Part shown: positions 12,173 through 30,620 of the stretch, in pieces
Position numbering within the stretch: position 1 is the first letter of the stretch
Layout: each line of letters starts with the position of its first letter
DNA from: Chaenocephalus aceratus
Taxonomy: Eukaryota; Chordata; Actinopteri; Perciformes; Channichthyidae
Assembly (NCBI GenBank): GCA_023974075.1
Contig: CM043791.1
Span: 19,050,299 to 19,114,298 of the forward strand
Reading direction: 5' to 3'
Length of the DNA stretch: 64,000 bases
The notes under the pieces: model-generated
The model's input: the letters and a program-made list of their open reading frames with translations, nothing else
Told to the model about the DNA's origin: nothing
The model's database searches: none
Program-made: the position numbers and the translations under genes

Positions 12173-15100
12173 TAAGGTCTTATATATATTTAGTCAATTT
12201 ATTGAACATGATAAAAAAAAAAATATAATAACAAAGAGAAGCTAAATAAAAAAAAAATAGGTATACAAATTAAAAATAAATTATCAAATAGGTTCCATCA
12301 TGTTCAAAATGGGCAAGAAGAAACTTACGACTTTTCTGGTCCAACCCCCTCTAGCATACATTGTTCATGAAAATAAAAGTGCAGGTCATCAGCATCCGTG
12401 GTATTTCATTCATTGTTTTAAACAAATAATTCCTTTGTACAAAAAAACCAAATAATCTTTACAGGTAAACCAAAACCGTCAACGACAAGAAATAACAAGC
12501 ATGAGGATCAGGATTTGGTTTCTAAATAATTGTTTTAGTTTAGATAAAGTTGCACAGTATTTAAGTTCATCATTACAGTTATTCCACCGATTAACACCTT
12601 TTCTTGTGATGCAATGAAGTTTGGAATGTGTTGGTATGGGTGGTTTTTTGAAATGCAGTTTCCTCTCAATTGTTGATTTGCGGCTTTGAGCATAATGTGG
12701 ATAGTTTTATAGTCATAAATATATTTATAAACAGTATATGCTCCTCATTTCCCTTTATTTATCTTTTATGTTTAAAAACCTTCACAACCACATAATTTGG
12801 TCGAATGTGAGAAGACCTCGGACATGCAGTGATCGAAGCCATACTAAAATGTACTTGTCTGAAACGACTGATCAGCAGTTTCAGTTATGCTAACCCCGGC
12901 ACAGACGTACATTTTTCCAGCAGCTGTTGTATTGGAGTTTTGCCTTTCAATGCCACGCTCTTCCTTACCCCCATCCCTAAGCTGCAGCTCACCTTGGTGA
13001 AGATACTCCATCTTAAGTGTAACTTTACCAGCTAAGGATCTTGTTGCATACCACCCCACATGGAAAAGCATTTCCCACCTATTTTCTTCATGCTACCTCC
13101 CTCCACCCAGTTTAAAGTAACACTGCCTTTTCGGTCGTCCGGCACCCCCACTGTGCTGGGTTCATGGAATCTTAGAAGTGCAAGTCTGTTTGTGTTTGAG
13201 TGATGTTGACATTGGTTGCCCTGGCACCATGTCTGAGGGGATGTCCAGGAATCGTGCAGTGAGGTGTTATTACAGATACCACACAGCTGGACGTCCTGAC
13301 CAAACAGGAGGGTCGACACTTCAGCCCAGTTGGGTGACAGACTGGGCCCAGTTCAAATGTCTGTCTGGACACTATGATGAAAGCCTCGCCACTTCAGTGA
13401 TTTTAGCTCTGAACATTCCCAAATGCAAAATAAAGCATTAAGGGTATTCCCAATAATCTATTATAGTTATTCTTTATATGTGTGTGTGCATGGTTATCTC
13501 CAGAATATCTAACTGTGATTGTGCTGAGAATTTAAAAAATGGTATATTGTTCGGTTACAAGCTTGAATTGCGAAAGAATACACAGTACCTAATGGCATCG
13601 TATAGTGTGTGTGATCGAGTGCCAACATTTGTTTTAAAAATAATGAATCACATTTTCATTTTCACTTTTTGTTTGACCCCTAGTTTGTCATTACTGTCCC
13701 TGTAAAGCCATGCATTTAGTTTTCTTTGCTAGTGCACATGCGCGTAGTTTGGATTAACATTTTAATATCTCAAACATCCAAAGCATGATCAGACAGCGCT
13801 TAATGTACCCACGTTATATTTACTTACTGTAGGCTCTAAGGCAGGGGTGTCAAACTCAAGGCCTGGGGGCCAAACTCAAGGCCTGGGGGCCAAATCCGGC
13901 CCTCGACTTCATTTTATGTGTCCCGCAAGAGCTCTGAAAGTATATAATATGTTTATTATACGGTTGAATGCCGCTTTACAGAAGCACGTTGTCCATAAAC
14001 TACATGTCCCACAATGCATCTCATTTTGTGCCGTGCACACTGAAGAGACTTGCAATTATTTGCCCTAGACATCTGCTTTTCAGACGTAGTTAATTTTGAA
14101 GTTATTACCCGATCTGATAATAATCCAATGCAGAGGAAATGATGTAATATAAATAATACATTATTTTATATATATGATATATTTATATATAGTCTTAAAG
14201 TTTTGCACTGGCTTTTAATACTAGTTGAACATAATATTTGTATGTGTTTTTATATGTTTCTAGTTATTGTGCTTTTTATCTTGTTTTTAATGATTGCTTT
14301 ATTATTTTACTCCGACTATGTTCCCTGTACAGCACTTTGGTCAACTGAGGTTGTTTTTAAATGTGTAATATAAATAAATAAAGATTGAGATTGAAAGTTA
14401 CAACCGGCCCTTTGAGTGCAACCATAATACTAATGTGGCCCACAATGAACTTGAGTTTGACACCCCTGCTCTAAGGGAAAGCGTGAGTGCCATGCATCTA
14501 GCACCCTTAATGTTGCAGTGTTGTGCTTACATGGCCTTCATATTTGGATTATTTGTTATGACTAGGTTGTGTTTAACAATTGGACAAAACAAATCTTTGT
14601 TTTGTAGCATCAGGACAAAACACTTCACTATTAAACTCTACAGGTATGTCAAACTACAAAATTGTCACACCGAAGTGTAAATGAAGAAAATGAATGCGCA
14701 GGTCTACTCTTCGCCATGCATGTGTATGTAAATGTGAAACAATTATGGACTGGCACTCTTCTGTTTCTGTTGACACTGTGGGACTGCAGCTTTCTCTGTG
14801 AACACCTTAACACCAAGGCAGCTGTACACAGACCACAGTTTCTCTAGCAGTGTCTCAAAGGCTGTCATGTGCTCCTTGTTTCTGAAGGGCAAGATCCCAG
14901 GCATCATACCGGTCCTTGAGTTAAAATATGCTGTACTTTTGACTGAGTGCCAACAGCTTGTGTTGGCATCAATCCTATTGAAGGGAGACTGGTGGGTATT
15001 TGAGTGACTGCTTTCAAAACGGAACATTAACACATGTTGCCTCTTTGTTATGCCGACTTGTAGCCAAATAGTTATTCTTTGGCACTGCTTTCATTGGAGG

Positions 15101-18100
15101 GAATGTACACAACCTGCTGGATATGCAACTAGTTGTTAATTTGTCACACTTGTCTAACATTACATCAATGGACTGGTCGTTATTTCCCGCTAATGTCAAG
15201 ATGTTGTTTTGGATCTGTTAGTTTGATGAGTGCTATAGTCCTAATTTAAAAGGGGGCCCGGATAGTATCCTTCAATTCCTCAGTGACTGTAAACCTTTAT
15301 CATATGGGTTCTCTACAGGGCCATCCATGCATCCATCTGGTTGGGTTCCATGTCAGTGTCTCATTGCCCTCACAGAGAGGTACCGTAGACCTCTTCAAAG
15401 ACACAAGGCCCTCTGTTCTGTTCACAGCTGTTGAAGGTCATGATGGGCCGTGCTGGCCTGAGCTGTAGTCTGTTCCCAGGTGATAGACATGTCTTTGAGT
15501 GTAGAGGGGCACTCAGAGGCCTCATTATGCTAGTGGCCTGGTTGATTGAGGTCGCTGTTGATGCCCAGTCCCCTTACAGAACACTTTTTAGATCTGTTTT
15601 TATTAAGATCGTCTTACCAAACACTAATGGTGGAGGTCTCTAGGGTTTTTTTCTCAATGTGGCTTGTAAAGCATCTATTTGCTTCAAAATCCCATCCCTA
15701 AACCAAGATGTTTACTTGCATGTTAAGCGTAAAACCCGTTTTATCAGAATTGTTATTTTAATTTATCACTGTTTAAGTTGACTGGAAAGTAACAAGAAAT
15801 GAAAGATAAAAATCGCAAACACATGTTTGTATAATGCCAGTTTGTTTCTAAATATCCTCAGATTATCCACTAGAGAGCAGTGAAATGTTATTTTGAAACT
15901 TGACAATTGTCCCACTTATTGTGCACACATTTTTCACAATTTTTGAATAACCACAGTTTAAAGGATCCATGTTGTTTGATGTTTATGTGTGTATATTACA
16001 ATGCTAATATAAGCTTATATATTGTTATTGGGACTTTTCTAAACTCTCAATCATCAATGTATATATCATTTTGCTTGTCAATGTATTTACGCTCTTTGTG
16101 CCGCTGGTCAGCATGATGTGTTTGTCATACTTTCACTTGCGAAGTAATCCACAGTGCTTTTTCCTCTGGTGCCTTGACAGCTGAGAGTCACCGTCTGGTC
16201 CCTCTGCACCAAAGCTGTGTCTTACATCAAGTATCCCAAAGCATGCCAGAAGGGTCAGTATGAGAATGATATTGTTGTATTTCTTTTCTCATGGCTTATG
16301 AGTGTATATTCATTACCAGGAGTACCTGAGGGCAGGGCCAGTGCTCAGAGTGTCTCAGCATGCCTCATGAATCACGTGCCATCCTTTACCTCGTGGCGCG
16401 ACCCTGGATAGGAGGCCACATTCTGGTCCTCTGCTGACAGCTGTGCTCCTCCTCAGTAAATGGGGCATGCTCTTCATAACAGGCCTGTCAGCAGCTTGAG
16501 GAATAATGATTGTCCGTGACTCTCCCCGTTTTTCTGCATGCAAGTCATGCAACCCATGTATCCCCTAACCCTCATCTAAATGATACGAGCACCATGGTAA
16601 TGTTCCATCGACCTGATGATGCCCGAGTGTCTCATTTATAACATTGACTAAAATAAACATGGAGCTATGAGGTTACCTTTTCAGTTATCAGAGGAGATAA
16701 CTGGCTTTCAAGTCAATAGACAGTTTTATTATTGCTTTATTCATATTTGTATTGTGTCATTGTTCCTCTGAGTGTTGAATAAAGTCAGCACAGATAAAAT
16801 GTTAAAACCGGAATGATTGTTTTCTACGTCCGTTATAGAACTGTACTTGACTAGCTTGTACAGAGTGAAACTTAACTACATTTCTTTCTAGGTTGATTTC
16901 TAATTGGTGTGTGTTTTCAACATACTGTGTTTTTGAGTTAAACTTGTCAGTTGTGGTGACATTGGAAGATCTTATTATACTTGTGTTTTTATAACTGGTT
17001 TAATGCAGCGTTCTCCATCATCTTTGACCCTAAGGTATTGATTTCAGCAGAGATGGCTGCTACATGGCCTTGGCTGAACGTCGTGACTGCAAAGACTTTG
17101 TCAGCGTATTCGTGTGTGACGACTGGCATTTACTCAGGGTAAGCAGCACATTCAAATTGTATATTTTATGACCAGGATTATACATTTGAAATTTGAGTAA
17201 TCTAAGTGAGCATCAGTAAAATAAATCTAAATGTAGGTGACTTAAAAGACATGCAGTATCCTCCTGTGACTGTATATTACTTTGTAAAGCATCTAAAAAA
17301 AGATTTTTGGAGCTGTATTTGAATGGCTTTGTTTGCCCAACGTACACACGAGGCTGATCTTAAACATCATAGACATTAAAGTAAACTCTGCATATTAATT
17401 ATTTCAAATTTGATGTGGTACATGCAGTTTTGTCTGTAAATGTGTGTGTAAATGCATTTGATATACCTTGACTCTGTCACAGCATTTTGAGACTGAGACT
17501 CAGGACCTGGCAGGGTTGGAGTGGTCTCCCAATGGCTGTGTGCTGGCAGTGTGGGATAGCTGTCTGGAGGTGAGCTGTTTGCTTTAAACACCTAAGATTT
17601 CACAAGAGAATATATCAGATTAACTTCCCTGCTCTATATTTTGAGCATGTACTTAATGTTTCACATAAAGAATCTGAAGCAGCTGGCTGAAAACAGTCCA
17701 TTGAGAGTCGAAACCGCGGAAAAGAACATACAAACATGTACACACTCAAGGCCCTCCATTAAAAGTAGACTTTAAGTTTGACTTTCCAGGCCTTCTTATC
17801 ACGTTTCACATTATAAGTGTCTATAATCATAGATACTAAAATAGGGTGAGAAGTTGCTGATGAGAAAATTCCCACTAGAGCAGGAGACATGAGAAACTAT
17901 AAAGTAAGTAAAACATAATCTGTATAAAGAGACTGGTTTGATGAAATACGTCATTATACAAGACTCCCTACAGCTCCTGCATACAGCATACAGAGGGAAC
18001 CGATTGATTAAGCTGACCTCGGTTGAAGATGTTCTGCAATTGAGTACTTGTAGCAACAGAAAATTACTTTTGACACATTTTAAAATCCTATCAAAAGGTT

Positions 18101-20324
18101 ACAATAACTGTAATATAAGTGTATGTTTTTTATTTTGTAAGGAATCATATTATAGGGCTCTTTATTGTCAAAGTCTATTGGGGCAGGTGGGGAGATACAT
18201 TGAAAGTAATATTGTGTATTTTCCTCTCCACAGTACAAGGTGTTGCTGTATTCGCTGGACGGCCGGTTGCTGTCAACCTACAGTGCATATGAGTGGTCTC
18301 TGGGGGTCAAGTCAGTGACCTGGAGCCCCAGCAGCCAGTTCCTGGCCATCGGCAGCTATGATGAGAAGGTATGGACACTCTTGATGGATGATAACATTGA
18401 GAAATCAAACTATTGCTTGACACAATATAACTACGATTTATTTCGTAAAAATAATGATACAAGCTTTAAGTAACAATCAAAAAGGTATTGGTTTCCTTCT
18501 CTTCTGCAACATCTCTACTGATAAGCGGGATTTTGGATCTCCCTTATTGGAGATCGCTGCTTGTGATATTTCCTTAAGGCTGCGATAGTGACTAAACAGA
18601 CATTTGTTGTACATTGAATTCTTCAAGATCATTATAAAAACGATACTTTATTACCCTCATGTCAGGTACGCATCCTCAATCATATCACGTGGAAGAAAAT
18701 AACACAGTTTGAGCATCCAGCAACCATCAACAACACAAAGGCAGTGAGTATTTTTCCATCCGTCCTGATGAGCCTTGCAGTTTAGTTATTAACTGTTTGT
18801 TGTGTTTTAAGGTTGTATATAAGGAAGTGGTGAAAAGGCCCGCTGTTTGTAGTGATGACCTATCGCTACACAACATCACAATTGGCAACACCCTCTTCAA
18901 CACACAGAGCAAATGTATGTCAGTTTTTGGATAAAAAAAACATTCTATTGGCAGTATTTGAATAAAACTACTGAGTTCAGTTAGCCGACTTTGTTTAATC
19001 ACAAACTCTCATTTGTTTCGGTCTCCACTCCAGATGAGATCTGCCCAACGCCAGTCCAGCTTCCTGTTGTTAAACCAGACCCAGACCGAGCCAACCCTAA
19101 GATTGGCGTCTCCACTTTGGCATTCAGCTCCGACAGTCGCTATCTAGCCACCAAAAACGGTAAGACTTTTCACTCTAATTTGTTACCATCTTTTTATTAT
19201 ATGTAAAGTAGAATGGCACTCTGAGAGCTATACTCGCCTATAGTGCATTCTCATGCTTTCTGAGTTGGGAAGTCGTTCTTCACAAACACCCTGGCAGTTT
19301 TACTTTTGAGTTACATTTCTTTTTTTATTTCTTTATGATATGTCGAAATCTGAATAGTGAAGTGAAACATAATTTGTGTATCTGCTTTGTAATGTATTGG
19401 GTTCTTCATTGGCCCATGCTAACACCTTTCTTTAACCCTGTTTAAAAAAGAACAATAGCAAAAACAAGCTCCTTGCCGTAGGTTGTAACAGTTTTGATTT
19501 TTTTGATTGTAAACATCGACTTTAGTGTTCATTTATTTGTGATGCAATATTAGTGATTCTTTGCTCTATAAACTGAGAGTGGCTTTGAGTTTGTATCTGT
19601 GTTTCTCTGACCGTAGACAACATGGCCAGTGTTGTCTGGGTGTGGGATGTGCAGAAGATGAGCCTGGTGGCGGTGCTCGAGCAGACAACGGCCGTGCGCT
19701 GCTTTCAGTGGGACCCCCGACGCCCCCGGCTGGCCCTCTGTACGGGCAACACCAAACTCTACCTCTGGTCCCCAGCAGGCTGCGTTTCTGTCCAAGTCCC
19801 CACTGAAGGTGAAGTCCTCAAAGAGATCAAAATGTCCAGCAGCTTCAATACAAAGCTTATGATGTTCTCAAATATAGAATAAGCCGGTTACATGAAAAGT
19901 CTCCTCCTAATGTCCTGGAACTCATGTTATGTGACATTGGTTTGATCCAAGTGAAATATGTGATGTCTGAATTCAAAAGGCAAAGCTAAACAAATATTTG
20001 GTATTTCACTTGAACTCTGAAAGGTGGGTGTGTTTGACTTAGAAAGTATAGAAACAAACTAAATTATCCGTTTTAAACCCTAAAAGTGTATTGATTCTGT
20101 CTTGTGCAATGACAGTAACAAGTTCCATGTGTTTTCTAACGATGCAGTACCATTTTCACCTTTATTTTGTGGATGTGTAGTCATCACAATTGCCCCTCTC
20201 TATCCTGCCAGGTGGTTTCCAGGTCCAGTCACTGAACTGGCACTGCAGCGGAGACTCTCTGATCCTGCTAGGGAAGGAGCAGCTGTGTGTGTGCTACATG
20301 GACAATGACCAGGAGGACAAGTAA
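7462..20324 (+). CDS. wrap73: WD repeat-containing protein WRAP73 (WDR8), 12 coding exons
   Basis: Coding exons: 7462-7530, 7815-7967, 8991-9107, 16181-16253, 17035-17138, 17483-17569, 18234-18368, 18666-18743, 18812-18914, 19034-19159, 19617-19808 and 20212-20324 (TAA). All have GT/AG borders and compatible phases. The joined protein is about 449 residues (human about 460). It aligns with human WRAP73 throughout: MNFSEVFK start, [60 protein letters not shown]40-type blades recur (WSPDGRH, WSPNGC, WSPSSQF, WDVQK). The family protein works with SSX2IP at centrosomes and spindle poles, in microtubule anchoring and cilium formation. Intron 3 is 7 kb and holds a LINE fragment and an hAT element. 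Only the poorly conserved tail after CVCYMDN differs clearly from human. Confidence 0.96.
7661..7745. repeat. Degenerate TATC/GATC tetranucleotide tract
   Basis: Imperfect tatc and gatc units in the first coding intron of wrap73. It has no coding potential. Confidence 0.7.
12138..12167. repeat. (TA)n microsatellite
   Basis: About 15 TA units next to the 3' end of the LINE remnant. It may have grown from the LINE tail or target site. Confidence 0.85.
12170..12790 (-). mobile_element. 3' fragment of a non-LTR retrotransposon (L2-like), minus strand
   Basis: On the minus strand, a degraded reverse-transcriptase C-terminal tail is readable at about 12640-12495 (GVNRWNN...ELKYC...SKLKQLFRN). It is followed by a fish-L2-type 3' UTR: atgctagagggggttggacc, cttcttgcccattttgaaca and a terminal caataaattgac. 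It is 5'-truncated and inactive, as expected of an old LINE insertion. Family assignment to L2 rather than a related clade is tentative. Confidence 0.6.
13842..14468. mobile_element. Non-autonomous hAT transposon
   Basis: Ends are caggggtgtcaaactcaag (left) and cttgagtttgacacccctg (right), a near-perfect inverted repeat. They are flanked by an exact 8-base target duplication, ctctaagg, at 13834-13841 and 14469-14476. The left end contains a 20-base tandem duplication (13851-13870 and 13871-13890). It has no transposase frame. A ZNF143/Staf-like sequence (aactacatgtcccacaatgc, 13998-14017) lies inside it. Confidence 0.88.
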
Positions 20325-20750
20325 AACTCACAAATACACAGGTTTCAAGAATAACTGGATTTCAGTTCTGTAGCCTTTGCTGGGAATGTGTTACGGTGAT
20401 GACAAAAAGACTTGAGGGTAACACTCCCCCTCCTTCTTGCACATGTCGTGCTTTAGATTCTTGTCAAGTTTTAAGGGCCCTCAGTGCAGGTTACTGGAAT
20501 ACTCCTTTTCTTGTCAAGTTAAACATGTATGGAAAACCTGCTCTGACATTCCTCCTGAGAGACATAGAATCAACAAATATCACTTTTTGAATGACCAAAT
20601 GCATACAGAAGCACTCGTTCCAAACACTGTGAGAAGATAGTGGTTTGCATAGTTTTATAGATTTCACTGTACATTTAGTTGTAAGTATTTTGTATTAGTT
20701 CTACTTTAAAATTGTTTAATTATTTTTGAATAAATGTTGTCATAAATAAT
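20325..20750 (+). other. wrap73: wrap73 3' UTR with AATAAA signal
   Basis: After the TAA at 20322-20324 there is AT-rich non-coding sequence. A canonical AATAAA lies at 20729-20734, so the transcript should end near 20750. That is only about 300 bases from the likely end of the convergent tprg1l transcript. Confidence 0.65.
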
Positions 20751-21069
20751 GCAGCTTACGGTCAGTTACTAAAATGTGTGGATCAAAATCTTTCGACCGT
20801 TTATTAAATCAGTGTTCTCTGCCCAGGCACTACTAAACATACAGATTAGCAACCATTTTACCTGACTTTAAGAATCACCTGTCTGATGTTTTATTATGAA
20901 GCTTGAATGTTGAGCCATTTTTTACTTGGTTAACGTGCAGGCATTTATCTGTCTCTATTTTCAAAGCTGACTTTTCATTCTTGTGCTACAAATATTTAAA
21001 ACAAAAAGTAAGCCTTCACATTTTTGTCATAATCTCTTAATGAAATACTTCAGAATTGGCAATGAAATA

Positions 21070-22330
21070 TTTATTTTTCTAGAGGCATCCATGAGTTGAC
21101 TGCATCAAAATAACAACAGATAAATAAAACTAAATTAGTATTTACAAAGCCATGTAGAATATTCCTTTAAAAAAAACATCTTTCATGCAAACCCAACGTG
21201 CAGGGAACATGCACGGGTAAAGACCGGAAAAGGCATTTTGGGACACAATTATTCACTAACATTGTTGAACATGAAAATATGGCCTGTAACCTTTGGTAGC
21301 ACAACAATGTATTTTAGGTGAGTACAGGAAACAATCCTGTTATCCTATTCATAAGATACAAACAGCATGTTGTTAATGAACCAATGTTTTGTGTGCATGC
21401 ATTTTACTTTGTAACCCAACCATTATTCCACCGCACAGTTCAGTGCCACTTAGTGCAAATGTGCCTTAAACCAATGCAAGATCTTTAAGTTAAATTACAA
21501 ACAAACCAACATAAAGACACTGGTTTCAAATTCAAGTTGCATAAAACATCTGTAACATACAAGAACATTTGAGCTGTGTTAGCTAATGCAGCTCTACAAG
21601 TAGTAGATGGGTACCTGCTCTGAGCAAAGTCATAATTAGGCGGATGTAAGCATAGAGAGCACAACATTGGCAAATAAGAGAGAAAGGTCAATGCAATATA
21701 AGTATTATCTCAAGTCTCATGGACTCTGAGGAGTGTATTACAACTGTTATCTTCCATACTCAACACAGAGCTTTTATTTATAGCAGTGTAGATTCTGAAA
21801 CAGTTTCCCTTTAGTACCATTTACTAAATAATTAAACTTTAGCCATCGTTTGCTTTCCTATTCTGTAAAGCTACTCAATGTCCCTGTGATCTGAATAATG
21901 CAATCCTTGTTGTTTAGAAGCGAGCCCAAACAAACAACATCCTTAACCAAGAAATAACCTCTCTTTTGTTTGCATTTCTCTACCACAATCTCAATTTTTG
22001 ACAATCTCTCAATTAGTGGTTAGACGAGGAGTAAAATACTACAGTAAGCTGAAGAATTTATGCAAGAGCTATGTCCTTCTCACAAATGTTTGCCACACGG
22101 ACTGTGGGGGGCTAAAAACACAAACAAACAAAGACAGTCCATGCAGTGTTGCACATCATTTACCTACAGTAGGCTGACCTCTTGTCTGCAACACCAACTT
22201 GAGGGAGGTGTGGACTTACACAGTACACACACAGATTGCGTATTACACTGTAGTAAAGCTTCCATCACACAGGGCAGTGTAACCAGACACAGGGGCTGAA
22301 CTCGGTTGTAATTTGGAGAAACGGTGACTT
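21070..22330 (-). other. tprg1l: Probable tprg1l 3' UTR
   Basis: On the minus strand, non-coding sequence follows the tprg1l stop at 22331-22333. AATAAA signals (TTTATT on the plus strand) occur at 21773-21778 and 21070-21075, so the UTR could be about 0.55 or 1.25 kb long. No other gene is seen here. Confidence 0.45.
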
Positions 22331-27232
<4,902 letters not shown>

Positions 27233-27696
27233 CGTGCAACAGTCTCTGCTCCGCGACTATGTGCGCCAAGTGTTAGATTAGACGGTGTCTTTCGGGAGAT
27301 GAAGACTCACCCATTGCGCACAAATAATGTTTTGATTGTGAGGGCTCGGAGGAAGTGGTGTCTTCTTGCCTCACTTCCCCCTTTCATTCCCTTCCTCTTA
27401 AAGAAACATTACGGGCTCATTACAGAAACAGGTGTTAAGAATGGGTGGCCCCCTTTTTTGTAATTATTACTTCAACTATGGCTAAATAATGTTAGTTGGG
27501 TGTCAGTATTATTTGTACACACCCATTTAAAACGTTATTGTGGGATTTTCATGTCTCCATATTTGAAACCCTCAGCCTCCAATTACAGCTTTAAAATACA
27601 GGGTCTATCTCACAATGGTTGCTTGCAATCGTAATTCAAGTAATTGCCATTAATGATCTCAATCATGAAGTTAGTTTTAGGATTGGCTGTTAGACT

Positions 27697-29036
27697 GTGT
27701 TTTCCTCTGCTCTCTCTCTACGGCTCAGCTTCAGTGTGACAATGACATTGTTCCACATCATGCTGAATCCTGGAGGAGAACCAACACATGTGTCTGAGCA
27801 CCAACAGACCTGTCATCAAGACATCCACGCTGTGCTGAGAGAGATGAGCGCCTCCTTGGCTGAACAGAGGGTGGAGATGAGGCACCTTCAGAGAGAGAAT
27901 GAAGGTGTGTAAGGTGGGGAAGGAAGACATATGGGAACCGTTCTTGTATAAGGTTCTTTCACTATACCAGTTTACAGTATTACTTTCAGATAATAATACT
28001 GTTTTAGCTCTCTGCACTCTTCTTCTGTTTGCTAAATATAGAGATCACAACAGTCGTTAACGTTTTCAGGGAACCTCATGTAGCCTTTTTCTCAAAGTTG
28101 CGTAAGAAAACATGCATTTACAGATGTAACAACTTTCAGTCTGAACAACTATTGTTATAGCCTATGCTTGTTCACCTTTTTTTTTTTTAGAACAACAGCA
28201 CTAATCTGATGTTGCAAAGAACATGTTCGACAATCCCACTGATTGTCTTATTATGTCACAAAATTCATTTCTAAAGGAAGGAGGTTATCAAAAGACAAGT
28301 TTGGCATGTTAGCATGCTGCTATGCTAATCAGCATCCCAGTAACATACAGCTGAGGCTGATGGGACCATCTGTAGTTGAGTTATAAACCAAGCTATTGGA
28401 CTTACTACAATGTTGACTTGATGTGTCCAACATGCCCAATGAAACCCAGTTTGTCACTCAAAATGTCTTTCTGGTGGCAGTAAAATCACAATGTCTGAAG
28501 CAACTGAATAATGCACATTGTTGTATCCAGAGTCATGTTAACACGGCTAAAATAGGAACTAAACAATTAACTGAAATACACAAAAGTATTGCAGGAATAA
28601 AATGGATGGTTCAATAAATAACAATACACGTCGTGCATTGGTTATTTCATCAAGCTCAAACCACTAAGCTGAAAGAACTGGATTTACAGAAGACTGCGCT
28701 GGAGAAGCAGAAGACTGCGCTGGAGAAGCAGAAGATTGCGCTGGAGAAGCAGAAGATTGCGCTGGAGAAGCAGAAGATTGCGCTGGAGAAGCAGAAGATT
28801 GAGGGGGAGAGACTGAAACAAGAGCTTCAATGTAATGTGTCAAGATGCAGCCCTGATAACGTATAATGAGCAATGACAAATACACTATCAAATTCACAGA
28901 CTAAAAAAAACATGAGAAATGCATGTTTCATGTGACTGTTGTAATGTTTTAAATGTTGTTCAAGCACAAACAGCTACACTTACAAACCTGGAGTCACAGC
29001 AGACTGAGGTGGACAAGCTGAAGCAACAACTTCAAA
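27697..29036 (+). pseudogene. C1q-like secreted protein, decayed copy 1 (no C1q head)
   Basis: Exon 1 (to about 27905) encodes the family's hallmark [33 protein letters not shown]. Compared with copy 2 it lacks 14 bases in the signal-peptide region and 2 bases near 27775, which break the frame. Exon 2 (about 28661-28832) encodes a coiled coil made of KTALEKQ/KIALEKQ heptads. Exon 3 (about 28965-29034) encodes TNLESQQTEVDKLKQQLQ. Exons 2 and 3 keep compatible phases. Family members end in a globular C1q domain, but no such exon is found before copy 2. It is probably a pseudogene. The alternative is a very short secreted coiled-coil protein using another start. Confidence 0.6.
28690..28794 (+). 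repeat. 21-base minisatellite encoding coiled-coil heptads
   Basis: Five tandem 21-base units (aagactgcgctggagaagcag, the last three with att for act). They encode K-T/I-A-L-E-K-Q heptads, so each unit adds one coiled-coil turn without shifting the frame. It sits in exon 2 of the first C1q-like copy. Confidence 0.9.
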
Positions 29037-30318
29037 GTATTGTGGAAAAGATCATGGTTCTGACCATTTGTAGTGAAAATGATTTATGATACTGTATCCT
29101 AAACAAGGAAAAAACCCTGCTTTAGCAAACTGAAATATATAAGCGGATGTTTCTTTAAATAAAATAACTAAATGTTCCATAAGCAAAGTGGATGATAATA
29201 TATGTTGTTGACATTGACCTATTTTCACTGACCACTGTATTTTTAATATTTGATCACCCACATTATATATATTTATTGTTTTATAAAGAATACTAAAATA
29301 ATACCAAATTATTTCCTTCACACTAATGCACACCATTCATTGTAGATGTTGTAATAAACCATTTTTGGCCTTTAGAGTCATTGAAAATGCACATTAGCAA
29401 TTACATGTGTTTGAGTTTATATATATATATATATATAGTACATTGTTGAACATTTCAGCTATTTAATTTGTTCTTCAACTTGTAAACAAGTCTATGTCTC
29501 TGTCGCTCAACCTACATATTGTTTTGCTGTGTTAAAGCAAGAGACAGTCGGCCATCACTGTAACTCTTTATCTTTCTTTGTCTCTGAGCTTCTGTAAAGC
29601 CTGCTCCTTTCACAACAGTAATCTACTCTGATCAGTGTCTCAAACTACTGTTTGAGGGAATATGGCCTGTAAAGTCCTTGAAAAGTCATTGAATTATTAT
29701 TATTATTATTAGGAAGGCAAGTGATCGGTGAATACGTGTTTTAACAATGTGATAAACTAATTATTAAAAGATGTGGGATCTAAAATCCAGCATATAGGTA
29801 CTAGTAATTAATTTGTTTGTGTGCTGTGCTTTTATTGTTGTTTTCCTGATACGTTGCTCAAAGTACTAAGTGGTCATGTTACCCAAAGCCTCCAAATCAA
29901 TGCAGCACTTTCTGTTTGGACTGGATCAGTAGGACACACCTCTTTTTTTAACAATTCTAAAATATTTTTGTATATTATACGAAAATTATTAAATTAAAAA
30001 TAAGTATATATTAATTGAAAACTACATCTACTCAAAATAAGTTGTATTACTACACATGAAGTGCACATCTCTTTTGGGGGGGATTTTGTCCCATATTTTA
30101 TTTTATATGAATATTTATGAACGTTTTTGCTTTTTAAAGTTAAGATAGCTAACCTTTAAACTTACCCTTCTGGATTTATTGAGGAAGCAACGAGAACATA
30201 TTTCTTTATTGCTAAAATGACATGTATTTTATAATCATCTACCTTTGGTTTCTGATAAGTATTTGTTTATCTCAGACAATAAACAACCTCAGTCTTCTTC
30301 TTCGAGTCCGTATAAATC

Positions 30319-30620
30319 TCAGATGTCGTTCTGCCAGTATCGGGCACAGGCCACAGGTGATGGGGTAGGTTCTGCCAGGTCTTCTGGACTGCACCGGGGG
30401 ACATCGGCACATTCCAGTAGGTGGGACATTGTCTGCACTAAACCACAGCTGCACGTGTCTTCTGTGGTGTAGTTCCACACTTTCATCAGTGCTTTGCACC
30501 TCCCCTGTTCCACACGCAGTCTATTAAGTGACTTCCAGGTTGTCCAGCCAAGGTCGTGGCCACTAGCGAGGCTTTCCGTTGGTGTGACTCCTCTGTCCAG
30601 CCATTCAAGAGCTCAGTGAG
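30319..30620 (-). mobile_element. C-terminal remnant of a LINE reverse transcriptase
   Basis: On the minus strand, an open stretch reads EWLDRGVTPTES, TWKSLNRLRVEQGRCKALM, CSCGLVQTMSHLLEC and ends ARYWQNDI at a stop. The CxCG...H...C knuckle after an LNRLR motif is typical of the end of many non-LTR retrotransposon ORFs. Upstream domains are missing, so this is a truncated copy lying between the two C1q-like copies. Confidence 0.65.

Larger units (their letters stand above)
9108..16180 (+). other. wrap73: wrap73 intron 3 (7 kb)
   Basis: The donor is ccat|gtaagt and the acceptor gccttgacag. It contains a (TA)n run, a LINE remnant (12170-12790) and an hAT element (13842-14468). Otherwise I see no exon, RNA gene or clear regulatory element. 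Open frames such as those at 10272-10481 and 12829-13441 show no recognisable domain. Confidence 0.8.

Noticed and set aside
12829..13441. Several overlapping short frames in wrap73 intron 3
   Set aside because: No recognisable motifs, and the frames overlap on both strands as expected by chance.
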